Shown: piece after piece, positions 32,879-41,331 of the stretch
How positions within the stretch are numbered: position 1 is the first letter of the stretch
Layout: every line of letters begins with the position of its first letter
Source of the DNA: Eikenella halliae
Lineage (GTDB): Bacteria; Pseudomonadota; Gammaproteobacteria; Burkholderiales; Neisseriaceae
Assembly: GCF_001648475.1 (NCBI RefSeq)
Contig: NZ_LXSQ01000012.1
Span: 120,080 to 184,079, forward strand
Length of the DNA stretch: 64,000 nucleotides
Direction: 5' to 3'
Notes under the pieces: generated by a model
Told to the model about the DNA's origin: nothing
The model's input: only the letters and a program-made list of their open reading frames with translations
Database searches by the model: none
Program-made: the position numbers and the translations under genes

Positions 32879-33457
32879 ATGCTGTGGATTCTTTTGCTGC
32901 TGGGCGCATGCGGCGTGGTGGGCGTGATGGTGTACAACCGATTGGTAATCGCGCAAAACCAATACCGCAACGCCTTCTCCCAAATCGGCGTGCAGCTGCA
33001 ACGCCGGCATGATTTGATTCCCAATTTGGTGGCTGCCGCCAAAGGCTACCTGAAACATGAAAACGACACATTTACGCAGGTGACACAGGCGCGCAATCAA
33101 GCCGCTGGCGTGTTGGGCGGCACACGGCCGGAAAATGCGGAGGCGGTGGCGCAGCTTTCTGCCGCCGAAACCCAGCTCACCCAAGCCGTGCGCAGCCTGA
33201 TGGTGCAGATTGAGGCCTATCCGGATTTGCAGGCTGCCGCCAATATGCGCCAGCTGGCCGAGGAAATCACCAGCACAGAAAACCGCATCGCCTTCGCCCG
33301 CCAGGCTTATAACGATGCAGCCATGGGCTACAACACGCTGTGCCAACTGTTTCCGCACAAAATCATCGCCGCCTATTTCGGCCATCGGCAACCGGCACAG
33401 CTGCTAGACTTCCCCGACCGTGCCAAATATCAAACGCCGCCCGAGGTGAAGTTTTAA
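32879..33457 (+). CDS. LemA-family protein
   Basis: A 192-residue protein with one N-terminal membrane helix (LWILLLLGACGVVGVMVYN) and a four-helix cytoplasmic or periplasmic part with the LemA signature: VQLQRRHDLIPNLVAAAKGYL, then LMVQIEAYPDLQA and TSTENRIAFARQAYND, and FPHKIIA at the end. LemA proteins are widespread, with no settled function. A GTG at 32876 is also possible; the ATG at 32879 has AGGAG at ideal spacing. An Eikenella uptake sequence is read in frame (GYLK). Confidence 0.92.
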   Translation: MLWILLLLGACGVVGVMVYNRLVIAQNQYRNAFSQIGVQLQRRHDLIPNLVAAAKGYLKHENDTFTQVTQARNQAAGVLGGTRPENAEAVAQLSAAETQLTQAVRSLMVQIEAYPDLQAAANMRQLAEEITSTENRIAFARQAYNDAAMGYNTLCQLFPHKIIAAYFGHRQPAQLLDFPDRAKYQTPPEVKF

Positions 33458-33481
33458 GGGCTGGTAATCTGGAATACGTTT

Positions 33482-33526
33482 AAAGGCTACCTGAAAGCGG
33501 GTTTTTCGTTTTCAGGTAGCCTTTTT
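33482..33526 (+). terminator. Uptake-sequence hairpin terminator after lemA
   Basis: AAAGGCTACCTGAAAGC paired with a TTTCAGGTAGCCTTTTT arm, ending in five T. Confidence 0.72.
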
Positions 33527-33598
33527 GCGAGTCGCCGGATTGCATCGGTTGGGCTGCCTGAAAATGAGGCTTTCTGATGCTGGGTGTCGGGCGGATTT

Positions 33599-33702
33599 TA
33601 TAGTGGATTAACAAAAATCAGGACAAGGCGGCGAGCCGCAGACAGTACACACGTTACGGCAAGGCGAGCCAACGCTGTACTGGTTTTTGTTAATTTACTA
33701 AA
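33599..33702. mobile_element. Correia-like miniature element, reverse orientation
   Basis: TATAGTGGATTAACAAAAATCAGGACAAGGCGG... to ACTGGTTTTTGTTAATTTACTA (only the ends given here). Core text matches the other copies in reverse. The right end has drifted (TTTACTAA rather than CACTATA). About 104 bp. The rest of 33458-33850 holds uptake sequences only. Confidence 0.85.
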
Positions 33703-33850
33703 TTTGGCAAACGGGTTGTTTGCAAGCGCAGTTCCAAATCCGAGCCATATAGCCAATTGAATTCAATTAACCTGGCTGCCTAATGTGGAAAGGCTACCTG
33801 AAAACGGATGGTTTGGTTTTCAGGTAACCTTTTATGCCGTATGGAAACGG

Positions 33851-34144
33851 TTATACCAAGAATTTCTTGATGTCGATACCTTTTTTCTGGGCTTCTACAA
33901 TCCATTTCGGCCGTTTGCCCACGCCGCCCCAAGTTGCTCCGGTTTGCGGATTGCGGTATTGCGGGCGGTTTTGTTTTTCTTTCAGACCTGCTTCGATATC
34001 GGCAATGTTGATTTCAAAGTCTCGCATGATGGCCAGAATCTGATTGACTTTCTTTTTGCGCTCGGAAGTCAAACGGCGTTGGATACGGTCTTCCAGCATT
34101 CTTTTCTGTTCTAAAAGTTGGTCTAAAGTTTCGCGTGCTGCCAT
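33851..34144 (-). CDS. H-NS-like nucleoid-associated protein
   Basis: A 97-residue protein: N-terminal coiled coil (ETLDQLLEQKRMLEDRIQRR), then a linker and the C-terminal H-NS DNA-binding motif YRNPQTGATWGGVGKRPKW. H-NS-type proteins bind AT-rich DNA and silence foreign genes. This suits the AT-rich leaders near speF and POT transporters, although that link is inferred. The ATG at 34144 (with AGGAAAC site) was chosen over the longer frame to 34240. Confidence 0.92.
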   Translation of the reverse strand: MAARETLDQLLEQKRMLEDRIQRRLTSERKKKVNQILAIMRDFEINIADIEAGLKEKQNRPQYRNPQTGATWGGVGKRPKWIVEAQKKGIDIKKFLV

Positions 34145-34278
34145 GATGTTTCCTTTGCGGAGGTTGTTAAAGTTTATTTCGGGGTCGATTATAAGGGTAT
34201 TTCGGCTTTTTGTGCCAGAAGTAAATTGCCGGTCGGGCACAGATAGGCGCCCAACCGGCTCGGTTTCTTTATTGGAAA

Positions 34279-34593
34279 TCAGGCTTCGGCTTTCAGCAAA
34301 TCTTGCAATTCGCCGGCTTCATACATTTCCATCAGAATATCGGATCCGCCCACGAATTCGCCGTTCACATACAGTTGCGGGATGGTGGGCCAATTGGCGT
34401 ATTCTTTGATGCCTTGGCGGATTTCGGGGTTTTCCAATACGTTTACCGTAACGAAATCATTGCAGCCGGCGGCCTGCAGGATTTGCACGGCGCGGGAGGA
34501 GAAGCCGCATTGCGGGAATTGTTTGGTGCCCTTCATAAACAGTACTACGCGGTTGCTGTTTACGAATTGTTTGATTTCTTCTTGGATGCTCAT
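34279..34593 (-). CDS. grxD: Monothiol glutaredoxin Grx4
   Basis: A 104-residue CGFS-type glutaredoxin (Cys29-Gly-Phe-Ser) that binds a [2Fe-2S] cluster with glutathione and delivers it to target proteins. [19 protein letters not shown] gives the cis-Pro loop and the GG-D glutathione site. Length is typical. RBS AGGAAAC is close to the start. It is separated from the H-NS-like gene by 134 bases. Confidence 0.95.
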   Translation of the reverse strand: MSIQEEIKQFVNSNRVVLFMKGTKQFPQCGFSSRAVQILQAAGCNDFVTVNVLENPEIRQGIKEYANWPTIPQLYVNGEFVGGSDILMEMYEAGELQDLLKAEA

Positions 34594-34723
34594 GGTGTTT
34601 CCTTTTATGGATTAAATTAGGGATCAAAATTCGGGTGAGAAACGGCGGCCATTATAGCGGATTACATTTGCTTTCGATACCGGAAGCGGCAGCAAAACGG
34701 ATGCGCCATAGCCGATTCATTGT

Positions 34724-35986
34724 TTATTCCGGGCGTGTCCACACGGCGGCGAAGAAGCCGTCTGTGTGGTGTTCGGCGGTGGAAAGCTGCAGATAGGGGC
34801 TACCTGAAAATAATTCCGGGCAGTCAGGCAGGAGTTCGGCGGCGTTTACCGGCTGCCAATTGGGGTGGGCGGCGCTGAAGCGTTCGGCTTGGTGTTCGTT
34901 TTCAGCCGCAAGCACGCTGCAGGTGGCATACACCAAACGGCCGCCGGGGCGCACCAGGCGGGCGGCGGCTTCGAGGATGGCGGCCTGTTGCTTTGCCAAT
35001 TCGGCGAGGCGTTCGGGCGATTGGCGGTATTTCAAATCGGGGTTGCGGCGCAGGGTGCCCAGGCCGGAGCAGGGTGCGTCCACCAGCACGCGGTCGGCTT
35101 TGCCAATGAGGCGTTCGAGGCGCGGGTCGGTTTCGCTGCCGATGCGCTGCGGGCTGATGTTGGTGAGGCCGGCGCGCACCATGCGTGGCTTGAGTTTGGC
35201 CAGTCGCTTTTCGGCCACGTCGAAGGCGTAGAGGCGGCCGCTGTTGTTCATGGCGGCGCCCAGGGAAAGGGTTTTGCCGCCTGCGCCGGCGCAGAAATCG
35301 ACGATAATTTCGCCGCGCCGCGCGCCGGTGAGGCGGGCGAGCAGTTGGCTGCCTTCGTCTTGTACTTCGATGGCGCCTTCCAAAAACAGCGGGTGGCGCA
35401 TGAGGGCGGATTTGTCGTGCAGGCGGATGCCCCACGGCGAATAAGGCGTGGCTTCGCAGCGGATGCCTTCATCTTGCAGTTGGGCGAGCACTTTGTCGCG
35501 TTTGGCTTGGAGGGTGTTCACGCGCAAATCGAGCGGGGCAGGAGTGGCGGTGCTGCGCCCGAAGGCGAGGATGTGTTCGTCGCTCCAGCCTTGGGTGCGC
35601 AGTTGGGCAATGAGCCATTCGGGCAGTTCGGCGGCGGTGTTCAGCTGCGCGGCAAACTCGGTTTTTTTGGCTTTCAGGCAGCCTAGAAACTCAGTCTCTT
35701 CGGCATGGGCGCAATCGGCCAGGGCGGAAATGCTGATGCCGCGACCCAATACCAGGGCGGCCAGAGCGGCGCGGCGGGATTGGCGCACGGGATCGGGCAG
35801 CACGCTTTGGATTTTCTGCAAATGGCGCAGGGCGGCGAACACGGTTTCGGCAATTTCGTGCCGGTCTTGGCGGCCGAGTTTTTTGTGGCTGCGGAAATAG
35901 GCGGAAACGAGGGCGTCGGCGGGCTGCTCGAAGCCGAGCACTTGGCCGAGCAGGGTGGAAGTATGGAGGAGTTGGGTGGGGGTCAT
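34724..35986 (-). CDS. RsmB/NOP-family rRNA cytosine-5 methyltransferase
   Basis: A 420-residue protein. N-terminal helical RNA-binding region (1-130), then the SAM domain: VDFCAGAGGKTLSLGAAM (motif I), DAPCSGLGTLRRNPDLKY (motif IV with PCS Cys), and VYATCSVLAAENE (motif VI, catalytic TCS Cys). Both cysteines used by m5C methyltransferases are present. It may be RsmB (m5C967 of 16S rRNA), but a second RsmB-like gene cannot be excluded, so no symbol is given. Uptake sequences lie in the coding region (about 34799 and 35676). Confidence 0.88.
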   Translation of the reverse strand: MTPTQLLHTSTLLGQVLGFEQPADALVSAYFRSHKKLGRQDRHEIAETVFAALRHLQKIQSVLPDPVRQSRRAALAALVLGRGISISALADCAHAEETEFLGCLKAKKTEFAAQLNTAAELPEWLIAQLRTQGWSDEHILAFGRSTATPAPLDLRVNTLQAKRDKVLAQLQDEGIRCEATPYSPWGIRLHDKSALMRHPLFLEGAIEVQDEGSQLLARLTGARRGEIIVDFCAGAGGKTLSLGAAMNNSGRLYAFDVAEKRLAKLKPRMVRAGLTNISPQRIGSETDPRLERLIGKADRVLVDAPCSGLGTLRRNPDLKYRQSPERLAELAKQQAAILEAAARLVRPGGRLVYATCSVLAAENEHQAERFSAAHPNWQPVNAAELLPDCPELFSGSPYLQLSTAEHHTDGFFAAVWTRPE

Positions 35987-36114
35987 TTTGGCGTGGTGGT
36001 TTCAGGTAGCCTGGGAAGGGGGAAAGGCTACCTGAAAACGGGCAGATAAGAAACAGACAGGCTGCGGGGCGGCTTGTCTGTTTGGTTTGGGTTTCAGGTA
36101 GCCTGTGTTGCTGC

Positions 36115-36813
36115 TTACTTGGGCGGCTGCAGGGGCGTGCCGTCGATTTTGCCGCTGCGCAGTTTGAGCTCGTAGGTTTTGCCGTCGTCGGTGTATTTGA
36201 TGAGGGCGGGGATGTTGGCGAAATCGGGGGCGAAGGAATATTCAATGGTGTCGTCGCCGCGCTGCACGCGGAAGCGGTTGACGGCAATGCTGGCGCCGTT
36301 GATGTTGTAGCGGGCGGGGGGCAGGCGGGTCATGCCGCGCACGGGGTAGACGCGTTTGCCGTTGGTGATGTGCAGGTTGGCGGGCAGTTGGCCGTTGTTG
36401 AGTGCGAGCTGCCAGGCCAGGGTGAAGAGGTCGAAAGTGGGGCCGCTGATGGGCTGGCTTTCGGTGTGGCCGGCTTTGCCGTAGGTGATGGTTTTGCTGC
36501 CGTAGTCGAAGGTGGCGCCAGCATAGGCGCGGCCTTTGCGGGTGTCGCTGTAGCGGGCGGGCTGCAGGCGGTTGCCGCTGATGCTGCCGTTGGAGGAAAA
36601 GCGCATTTTGTAGAGCGGCACGTTGATGTCGGCGTTTACGTTGTAGCGGCCGCCGTTTTGGTTGAAGGTCATCACGGCGGGCACGCCGTAGGGGCCGATG
36701 TAGTGCAGCTCGGCGTTTTTGGGAAAGGCGGTTTCGGCAGCGGCGGCGGGCGCGGCCAGCGCGGCGGCGCACAGGGCGGCGGCCGTGCCGAGGCGGAGGG
36801 TGAGACTGGTCAT
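36115..36813 (-). CDS. DUF3108 periplasmic protein
   Basis: A 232-residue protein with a signal peptide (cleaved after about residue 26, AAPAAAAE). The mature part is beta-rich: ELHYIGPYGVPAVMTFNQNG, the mid-domain KGRAYAGATFDYGSKTITYG and the end EYSFAPDFANIPALIKYTDDG are typical of DUF3108 proteins. Function unknown; likely periplasmic. It stands 129 bases before the RsmB-like gene on the same strand. Confidence 0.83.
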   Translation of the reverse strand: MTSLTLRLGTAAALCAAALAAPAAAAETAFPKNAELHYIGPYGVPAVMTFNQNGGRYNVNADINVPLYKMRFSSNGSISGNRLQPARYSDTRKGRAYAGATFDYGSKTITYGKAGHTESQPISGPTFDLFTLAWQLALNNGQLPANLHITNGKRVYPVRGMTRLPPARYNINGASIAVNRFRVQRGDDTIEYSFAPDFANIPALIKYTDDGKTYELKLRSGKIDGTPLQPPK

Positions 36814-37010
36814 TTGGGGTTCCTTTGCTGAAAAAAGGGAAGGTGCGCTGCGAATCAGCGGCTTTGGGGCGGCATTATAGCCTTAAGTTTTGCATCGGGG
36901 GCGTGCGGTTACATGGTTTGACGGGAATTTTCAGGTAGCCTGCGGCGGGGGAGGCTACCTGAAAAACCAAGCTGCGGTTTCAGGTAGCCTTCGTGACTGC
37001 GGTTGTGGCC

Positions 37011-37853
37011 TTATTGCTGGGAAGAGGGTTGGGGCGATTTCCAGAGGTATTCGGGTTTGATGATGTCTTCCAGCCAGTTCCAATATACCACCAGTTTGAT
37101 TTCGCCGTAGGCAAAGCCGGAAATCTCGTAGGGCGGGTAGCGGAATTCGATGCCGTCGGTGGAGAAGATGAAGTTTTCGGTGAGTTCGGGTTTGCCGTTG
37201 AGGCAGCTGCATTGCTGCTGGTATTGGTCGTATGCCTCTTTCAGCTTTTCTTTCAGCTTGCCTTGCTGGCCGGGCCGGATGATGTCTTGCAGGCCGAGGG
37301 CTTGTTGTTTGTTCAAATCGACCATGAGGTATCGGCTGCTATATTGGCCGTGTGCGCCGCCGGTGTATTCGTCGTGAGAAAACTCGAATACGGCGGTGTT
37401 GCCGCGCTGGTAGAGGAAGTGGACTTGATCGGTTTGGTTGTTGTATTGGCCGAGTGCGGATTTTTCTTCGGCGGAATATTGTACGATTTCATATAAATCG
37501 TTTTGAATCTGCTGATAGGCCTGGCGCAGCTCTTCATCGTTTCTCACAGGCTTTTCTTTGGTGGAATAGCTTTCGTATAGCTTCTGTTTGAGGAGTTGGT
37601 CGAGCCAGGCTTGGCCGGTGTCGGGCAGGGTGAGGCTGGTTTCGGCGCAGTAGTCATTTTTTTGTACACAGCGTTTCTGGCGGAAGAAATCGCGGGATGC
37701 GGTGGCCAGCACGGGCGCGGTGGTGCCTGCGGCGGGTTGGGATGCAGTGCCGGTATCGGAAGCAGACGAAGCGGTGTTCGGAGAATCGGCAGCGGGTTGG
37801 CCGCAGGCGGCGAGCAATAGGGCGGAAACGAGGGGGAGTAGGCGGATGCGCAT
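37011..37853 (-). CDS. Lipoprotein with DUF3298/RsiV-like domain
   Basis: A 280-residue lipoprotein (LLAAC, Cys 17) with a Ser/Thr/Ala-rich linker to about residue 52, then a DUF4163/DUF3298 pair. The signature FEFSHDEYTGGAHGQY is the RsiV-like motif, and the end FIFSTDGIEFRYPPYEI is typical. Family members bind ligands such as lysozyme (RsiV) or have unknown roles; here it is predicted to be anchored in the envelope. Confidence 0.82.
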   Translation of the reverse strand: MRIRLLPLVSALLLAACGQPAADSPNTASSASDTGTASQPAAGTTAPVLATASRDFFRQKRCVQKNDYCAETSLTLPDTGQAWLDQLLKQKLYESYSTKEKPVRNDEELRQAYQQIQNDLYEIVQYSAEEKSALGQYNNQTDQVHFLYQRGNTAVFEFSHDEYTGGAHGQYSSRYLMVDLNKQQALGLQDIIRPGQQGKLKEKLKEAYDQYQQQCSCLNGKPELTENFIFSTDGIEFRYPPYEISGFAYGEIKLVVYWNWLEDIIKPEYLWKSPQPSSQQ

Positions 37854-37976
37854 GATGGTGCTTTCTAGATGATCGGTTGGGTTTCAGGTAGCCTGATTAT
37901 AGGCGGGCAGGAGGCTACCTGAAAATGGCTCAGGCGGGGTGGAGGCTATATTTATATAGATGAGGATGCTCGGATA

Positions 37977-38015
37977 CGGAAAAGGCTACCTGAAAAACCG
38001 TTTTCAGGTAGCCTT
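37977..38015 (-). terminator. Uptake-sequence hairpin terminator after ffh
   Basis: Read on the minus strand: AGGCTACCTGAAAACGG, then TTTTTCAGGTAGCCTTTTCC, a stem with a short T-run, 17 bases past the ffh stop. Confidence 0.65.
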
Positions 38016-38031
38016 CCGATATTTTAAGGGT

Positions 38032-39393
38032 TTAACGCCCGGGGAACAGGCCTTTCATACCATGCGCCATGCGCATGAGTTTGCCCATGCCCTTGCCGCC
38101 GAACATTTTCATCATTTTTTGCGACTGCTCGAACTGCTTGAGCATTTTGTTCACTTCCTGCACGGTGGTGCCCGCGCCGGCGGCGATGCGGCGTTTGCGG
38201 CTGGCTTTGAGCAGGGCCGGATTGGCGCGCTCTTTCGGGGTCATGGAATTGATGATGGCTTCCACTTTGCTCATGGCTTTTTCCGCCGTGCCTTCCGGGA
38301 TTTGTGCGGAAAGCTGCCCCATTTCGCCGGGCAGTTTGGACATCAGCGATTCGATGCCGCCCATATTGCGCATCTGCTGGATTTGGGCTTTGAAATCGTT
38401 CAGGTCGAAGCCTTTGCCTTTGTGCAACTTTTTGGCCATGCGTTCGGCCACTTCCTGATCGATGCCTTTTTGCACGTCTTCAATCAGGGAAAGCACGTCG
38501 CCCATGCCGAGAATGCGGCCGGCGATGCGGTCGGGGTGGAAGGGTTCGAGGCCGCCGATTTTTTCGCCGGTGCCGATGAATTTAATCGGTTTGCCGGTAA
38601 CGTGGCGCACGGAAAGTGCCGCGCCGCCGCGCGCGTCGCCGTCCATTTTGGTGAGGATCACACCGGTAAGCGGCAGGGCTTCGTTGAAGGCCTGGGCGGT
38701 GTTTACGGCATCTTGGCCGAGCATGGCATCCACCACAAACAGGGTTTCCACCGGATTCACGGCTTCGTGCAGCGCCTTGATTTCGGCCATCATGACTTCG
38801 TCCACCGCCAATCGGCCGGCAGTATCGACCATCAGCACGTCGTAGAAATGCTTTTTGGCGTAATCCAGCGCGGCCTGGGCGATGGCCACGGGCTGTTGGG
38901 AAACGTCGGAGGGGAAGAAATCCGCGCCTACTTGCTCGGCCAGGAGGCGCAGCTGCTCGATGGCGGCGGGGCGGTATACGTCGGCCGACACCAGCAGCAC
39001 TTTCTTGCGCTGCTCTTCTTTGAGCAGGCGGGCGAGCTTGCCGGCGGTGGTGGTTTTACCCGCGCCCTGCAGACCGGCCATCAGCACCACGGCAGGCGGC
39101 ACGGCGGCCAGATTGAGGCTGCTGTTCTGCGTGCCCATCAGCTCGGTGAGCGCTTGGTTGACCACGCCGATAAAGGCCTGGCCGGGCGTGAGGCTGCCGA
39201 TTACTTCGTGGCCGACGGCGCGCTCTTTCACGCTGGCCATAAAGTCTTTTACCACCGGCAGCGCCACGTCGGCTTCCAACAGCGCCATGCGCACTTCGCG
39301 CAGGGCTTCTTTGATGTTGTCTTCGGAGAGGCGCGCCTGGCCGCGCATTTTTTTGGCCCACTGGCTGAGGCGGCCGGATAGGTTGTCTAACAT
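38032..39393 (-). CDS. ffh: Signal recognition particle protein Ffh
   Basis: A 453-residue GTPase that, with 4.5S RNA, targets membrane proteins to FtsY and the Sec translocon. N domain (LSGRLSQWAKKMRGQARL), G domain with GLQGAGKTTTAGKLA (G1), VSADVYRPAAIEQL, VDTAGR, TKMDGDARGGAALS and the methionine-rich M domain (MMKMFGGKGMGKLMRMAHGM, about residue 420 to the end). The start at 39393 has AAGGAAA just ahead; the frame could begin at 39408. The ypjD-like gene is divergent, as in many proteobacteria. Confidence 0.96.
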   Translation of the reverse strand: MLDNLSGRLSQWAKKMRGQARLSEDNIKEALREVRMALLEADVALPVVKDFMASVKERAVGHEVIGSLTPGQAFIGVVNQALTELMGTQNSSLNLAAVPPAVVLMAGLQGAGKTTTAGKLARLLKEEQRKKVLLVSADVYRPAAIEQLRLLAEQVGADFFPSDVSQQPVAIAQAALDYAKKHFYDVLMVDTAGRLAVDEVMMAEIKALHEAVNPVETLFVVDAMLGQDAVNTAQAFNEALPLTGVILTKMDGDARGGAALSVRHVTGKPIKFIGTGEKIGGLEPFHPDRIAGRILGMGDVLSLIEDVQKGIDQEVAERMAKKLHKGKGFDLNDFKAQIQQMRNMGGIESLMSKLPGEMGQLSAQIPEGTAEKAMSKVEAIINSMTPKERANPALLKASRKRRIAAGAGTTVQEVNKMLKQFEQSQKMMKMFGGKGMGKLMRMAHGMKGLFPGR

Positions 39394-39697
39394 AGTTTTC
39401 CTTGTCATGCTGGGGAACCGCCCAAATGCTGTATTGGCTCGTTTTATTGCTAGCGGTTTCGCCCAGCCGATAAATGGGTTTGATTCGGGATCAGATAGCG
39501 GATTGGTTCACTTTGCCGAAGCGGGGCGTAGTTTTGCAGAAACTTCGTTGCGTGGCGTTTAATTGCGCTGAAGCTTTGCTTTCAGGTAGCCCCTAGCAGG
39601 CGGCAAAGTTTGCTAAAATCGCGGCATTTTACACTATTACGCGCAGCCTTTGCGGCTTTCCTGATGGAAAAGCGGGCGCGCAACACACGGAAAAAGC
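39394..39697. other. Divergent intergenic region, ffh / ypjD-like gene
   Basis: 304 bases without a gene. Holds a partial copy of the dispersed repeat (GTGGCGTTTAATTGCGCTG, about 39553-39592) that ends in an uptake sequence, and the presumed divergent promoters. Nothing else seen. Confidence 0.6.
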
Positions 39698-40504
39698 ATG
39701 GCTGTATTGTTTGTCTTGCTCGCGCTGCTTTATGGCGGCATGGGCGTGTTTGCCTGGTGGTTCGGGCGGCAAAATGCCCGGCGGCCATATCCGCTCAAGG
39801 GCGAGCTGCTGTTGCTGGCGGCGCTGCTGCCTGCGCACGCGGCGGCGGTGTGGCAGCCGCTGCTGCTCAGCCGTTTCCCCAACGGCATCGGCTATGCCCT
39901 GTGCCTGATTACCTGGCTGATGCTGCTGTTGTATTGGTGCGGCAGTTTCTTTTATCCGCTGAAGGGCTTGCAGCTGCTGCTCTATCCCTTTGCCGCGCTT
40001 TCCATGCTGGCCGCCGCGCTGTGGCCTGCGCCGGGCGCGGATTATGCGGTGGACAATATGCCCTTCGCGCTGCATGTGGGCGCATCGGTGTTTTCCTACA
40101 GCCTGTTCGGCATTGCCGCGCTGCTGGCGCTGCTGATCCTGCTGCTGAACCGCCGCCTGCGAAACCACCGCATTTCGCCGCTGGTGTCTTTCCTGCCGCC
40201 GCTGTTGAGTCTGGAAAAACTGATGTTTCAAAGCATGCTGGCGGGTTTTGTGCTGCTCACGGTATCGGTGGGCGGGGGGCTGCTGTTTTCGCCGGAAATT
40301 TTTGGCAAGCCGCTCGCGCTCACGCACAAAAGCGTGTTCGGCGTGCTTTCTTGGCTGGTGTATGCCGGCATCCTGCTGCTGCACCGCACCCGCCGCTGGC
40401 GCGGCCGCACGGCGGCGCTGTGGTGCGTGGCGGGATTTGTGTGCCTGATGCTGGCCTATGTGGGCAGCAAGTTTGTGTTGCAGGTGTTGCTGCATCGGGT
40501 GTGA
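39698..40504 (+). CDS. CcsA/YpjD-family cytochrome-c-assembly-like membrane protein
   Basis: A 268-residue inner-membrane protein with eight predicted segments. It has the HVGASVFSYSLFGIAALLALL, LEKLMFQSMLAGFVLLTVSV and THKSVFGVLSWLVYAGILL blocks of the CcsA/YpjD family, including the two conserved histidines. The divergent position next to ffh is characteristic of ypjD (yfjD). Role uncertain: members share the fold of cytochrome c assembly proteins, but this branch lacks a proven function. Confidence 0.87.
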   Translation: MAVLFVLLALLYGGMGVFAWWFGRQNARRPYPLKGELLLLAALLPAHAAAVWQPLLLSRFPNGIGYALCLITWLMLLLYWCGSFFYPLKGLQLLLYPFAALSMLAAALWPAPGADYAVDNMPFALHVGASVFSYSLFGIAALLALLILLLNRRLRNHRISPLVSFLPPLLSLEKLMFQSMLAGFVLLTVSVGGGLLFSPEIFGKPLALTHKSVFGVLSWLVYAGILLLHRTRRWRGRTAALWCVAGFVCLMLAYVGSKFVLQVLLHRV

Positions 40505-40522
40505 ATGTGTTGGGATGAATGG

Positions 40523-40556
40523 AAAAGGCTACCTGAAAGTTTTCAGGTAGCCTTTG
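40523..40556 (+). terminator. Uptake-sequence hairpin terminator after ypjD-like gene
   Basis: AAAAGGCTACCTGAAAG and TTTTCAGGTAGCCTTTG, close-spaced arms with a short T-tail. Confidence 0.65.
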
Positions 40557-40688
40557 TTCGCACCATTTTTGGCATACATCAAATAAGCGGCAGATAAGCC
40601 CGTCTGCAGGTTTGACTGTTGCCTCGTTGCTGTTATTCTGCGCCGGATTCTTTTGTTTCCCCTTGATTTCAACCACAGGAGATACCCG

Positions 40689-41186
40689 ATGAAAAAATTG
40701 ATTTTATCCGTTGCTATTGCTGCTTTGCTGGCCAGCGCCGGCGCTTGGGCGCATGGTACGCCGGCGGCGAATGAGCCGAGCAAAACGCCGGTAGACCGCA
40801 GCATTCAGGTGTACAAAGCAGCCGACTTCCAGCAGTGGGACCGTGAAAAAGCCGCAGGCGGCGAGGGCAAGCTGCTGGGGCGTTTCGCCTACACCCGCCA
40901 CCAAACCGGCGAGCAGGATGCGATCCGCGAAATCGGCTGGCTCACGCTGCCGCCGGGCGCGTCTATCGGCCTGCACAAGCACACAAACAATGAAGACGTG
41001 TACCTGATTGTGGAAGGGCGCGGCACATTTGTGGGCTCAGATGGCAAGGAAGTGCCGGTGTCTGCCGGCGACGTGACCATCGCCCGCCCCGGCCAGTCGC
41101 ACGCACTGAAAAACACCGGACGCCGCCCGCTGCGCTTTATCAACTTTATCGGCCAGCTGCCGAGCGCCGCTTCGCCTGTGCAATAG
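40689..41186 (+). CDS. Secreted cupin-domain protein
   Basis: A 165-residue protein with a signal peptide (cleaved after AGAWA, about residue 23) and a cupin fold: PPGASIGLHKHTNNEDVYLIVEG (motif 1 with His, His, Glu) and RPGQSHALKN (motif 2 with His). A metal site is likely, so it may be a periplasmic metal-binding or dioxygenase-like protein. The longest frame starts at 40653, but the ATG at 40689, with AGGAG eight bases ahead, gives the signal peptide. Confidence 0.83.
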   Translation: MKKLILSVAIAALLASAGAWAHGTPAANEPSKTPVDRSIQVYKAADFQQWDREKAAGGEGKLLGRFAYTRHQTGEQDAIREIGWLTLPPGASIGLHKHTNNEDVYLIVEGRGTFVGSDGKEVPVSAGDVTIARPGQSHALKNTGRRPLRFINFIGQLPSAASPVQ

Positions 41187-41205
41187 CTTTGCCTGATAGA
41201 AACAG

Positions 41206-41235
41206 AGGCTACCTGAAAGTTTTCAGGTAGCCTTT
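41206..41235 (+). terminator. Uptake-sequence hairpin after secreted cupin gene
   Basis: AGGCTACCTGAAAG and TTTTCAGGTAGCCTTTA, arms nearly touching, weak T-tail. Confidence 0.55.
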
Positions 41236-41331
41236 ACCGCCTTATCCCGTATGGAAAAATAATGAGTTTGGCTATAAAATTGCCCAGTCTGCCCATCGCG
41301 CAGGTATTCACCAATTCCAACGGGAAAGTCT

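Noticed and set aside
37960..39381. Very long plus-strand frame opposite ffh
   Set aside because: The His/Phe/Gly-rich translation is the shadow of ffh, and it starts inside an uptake-sequence hairpin.
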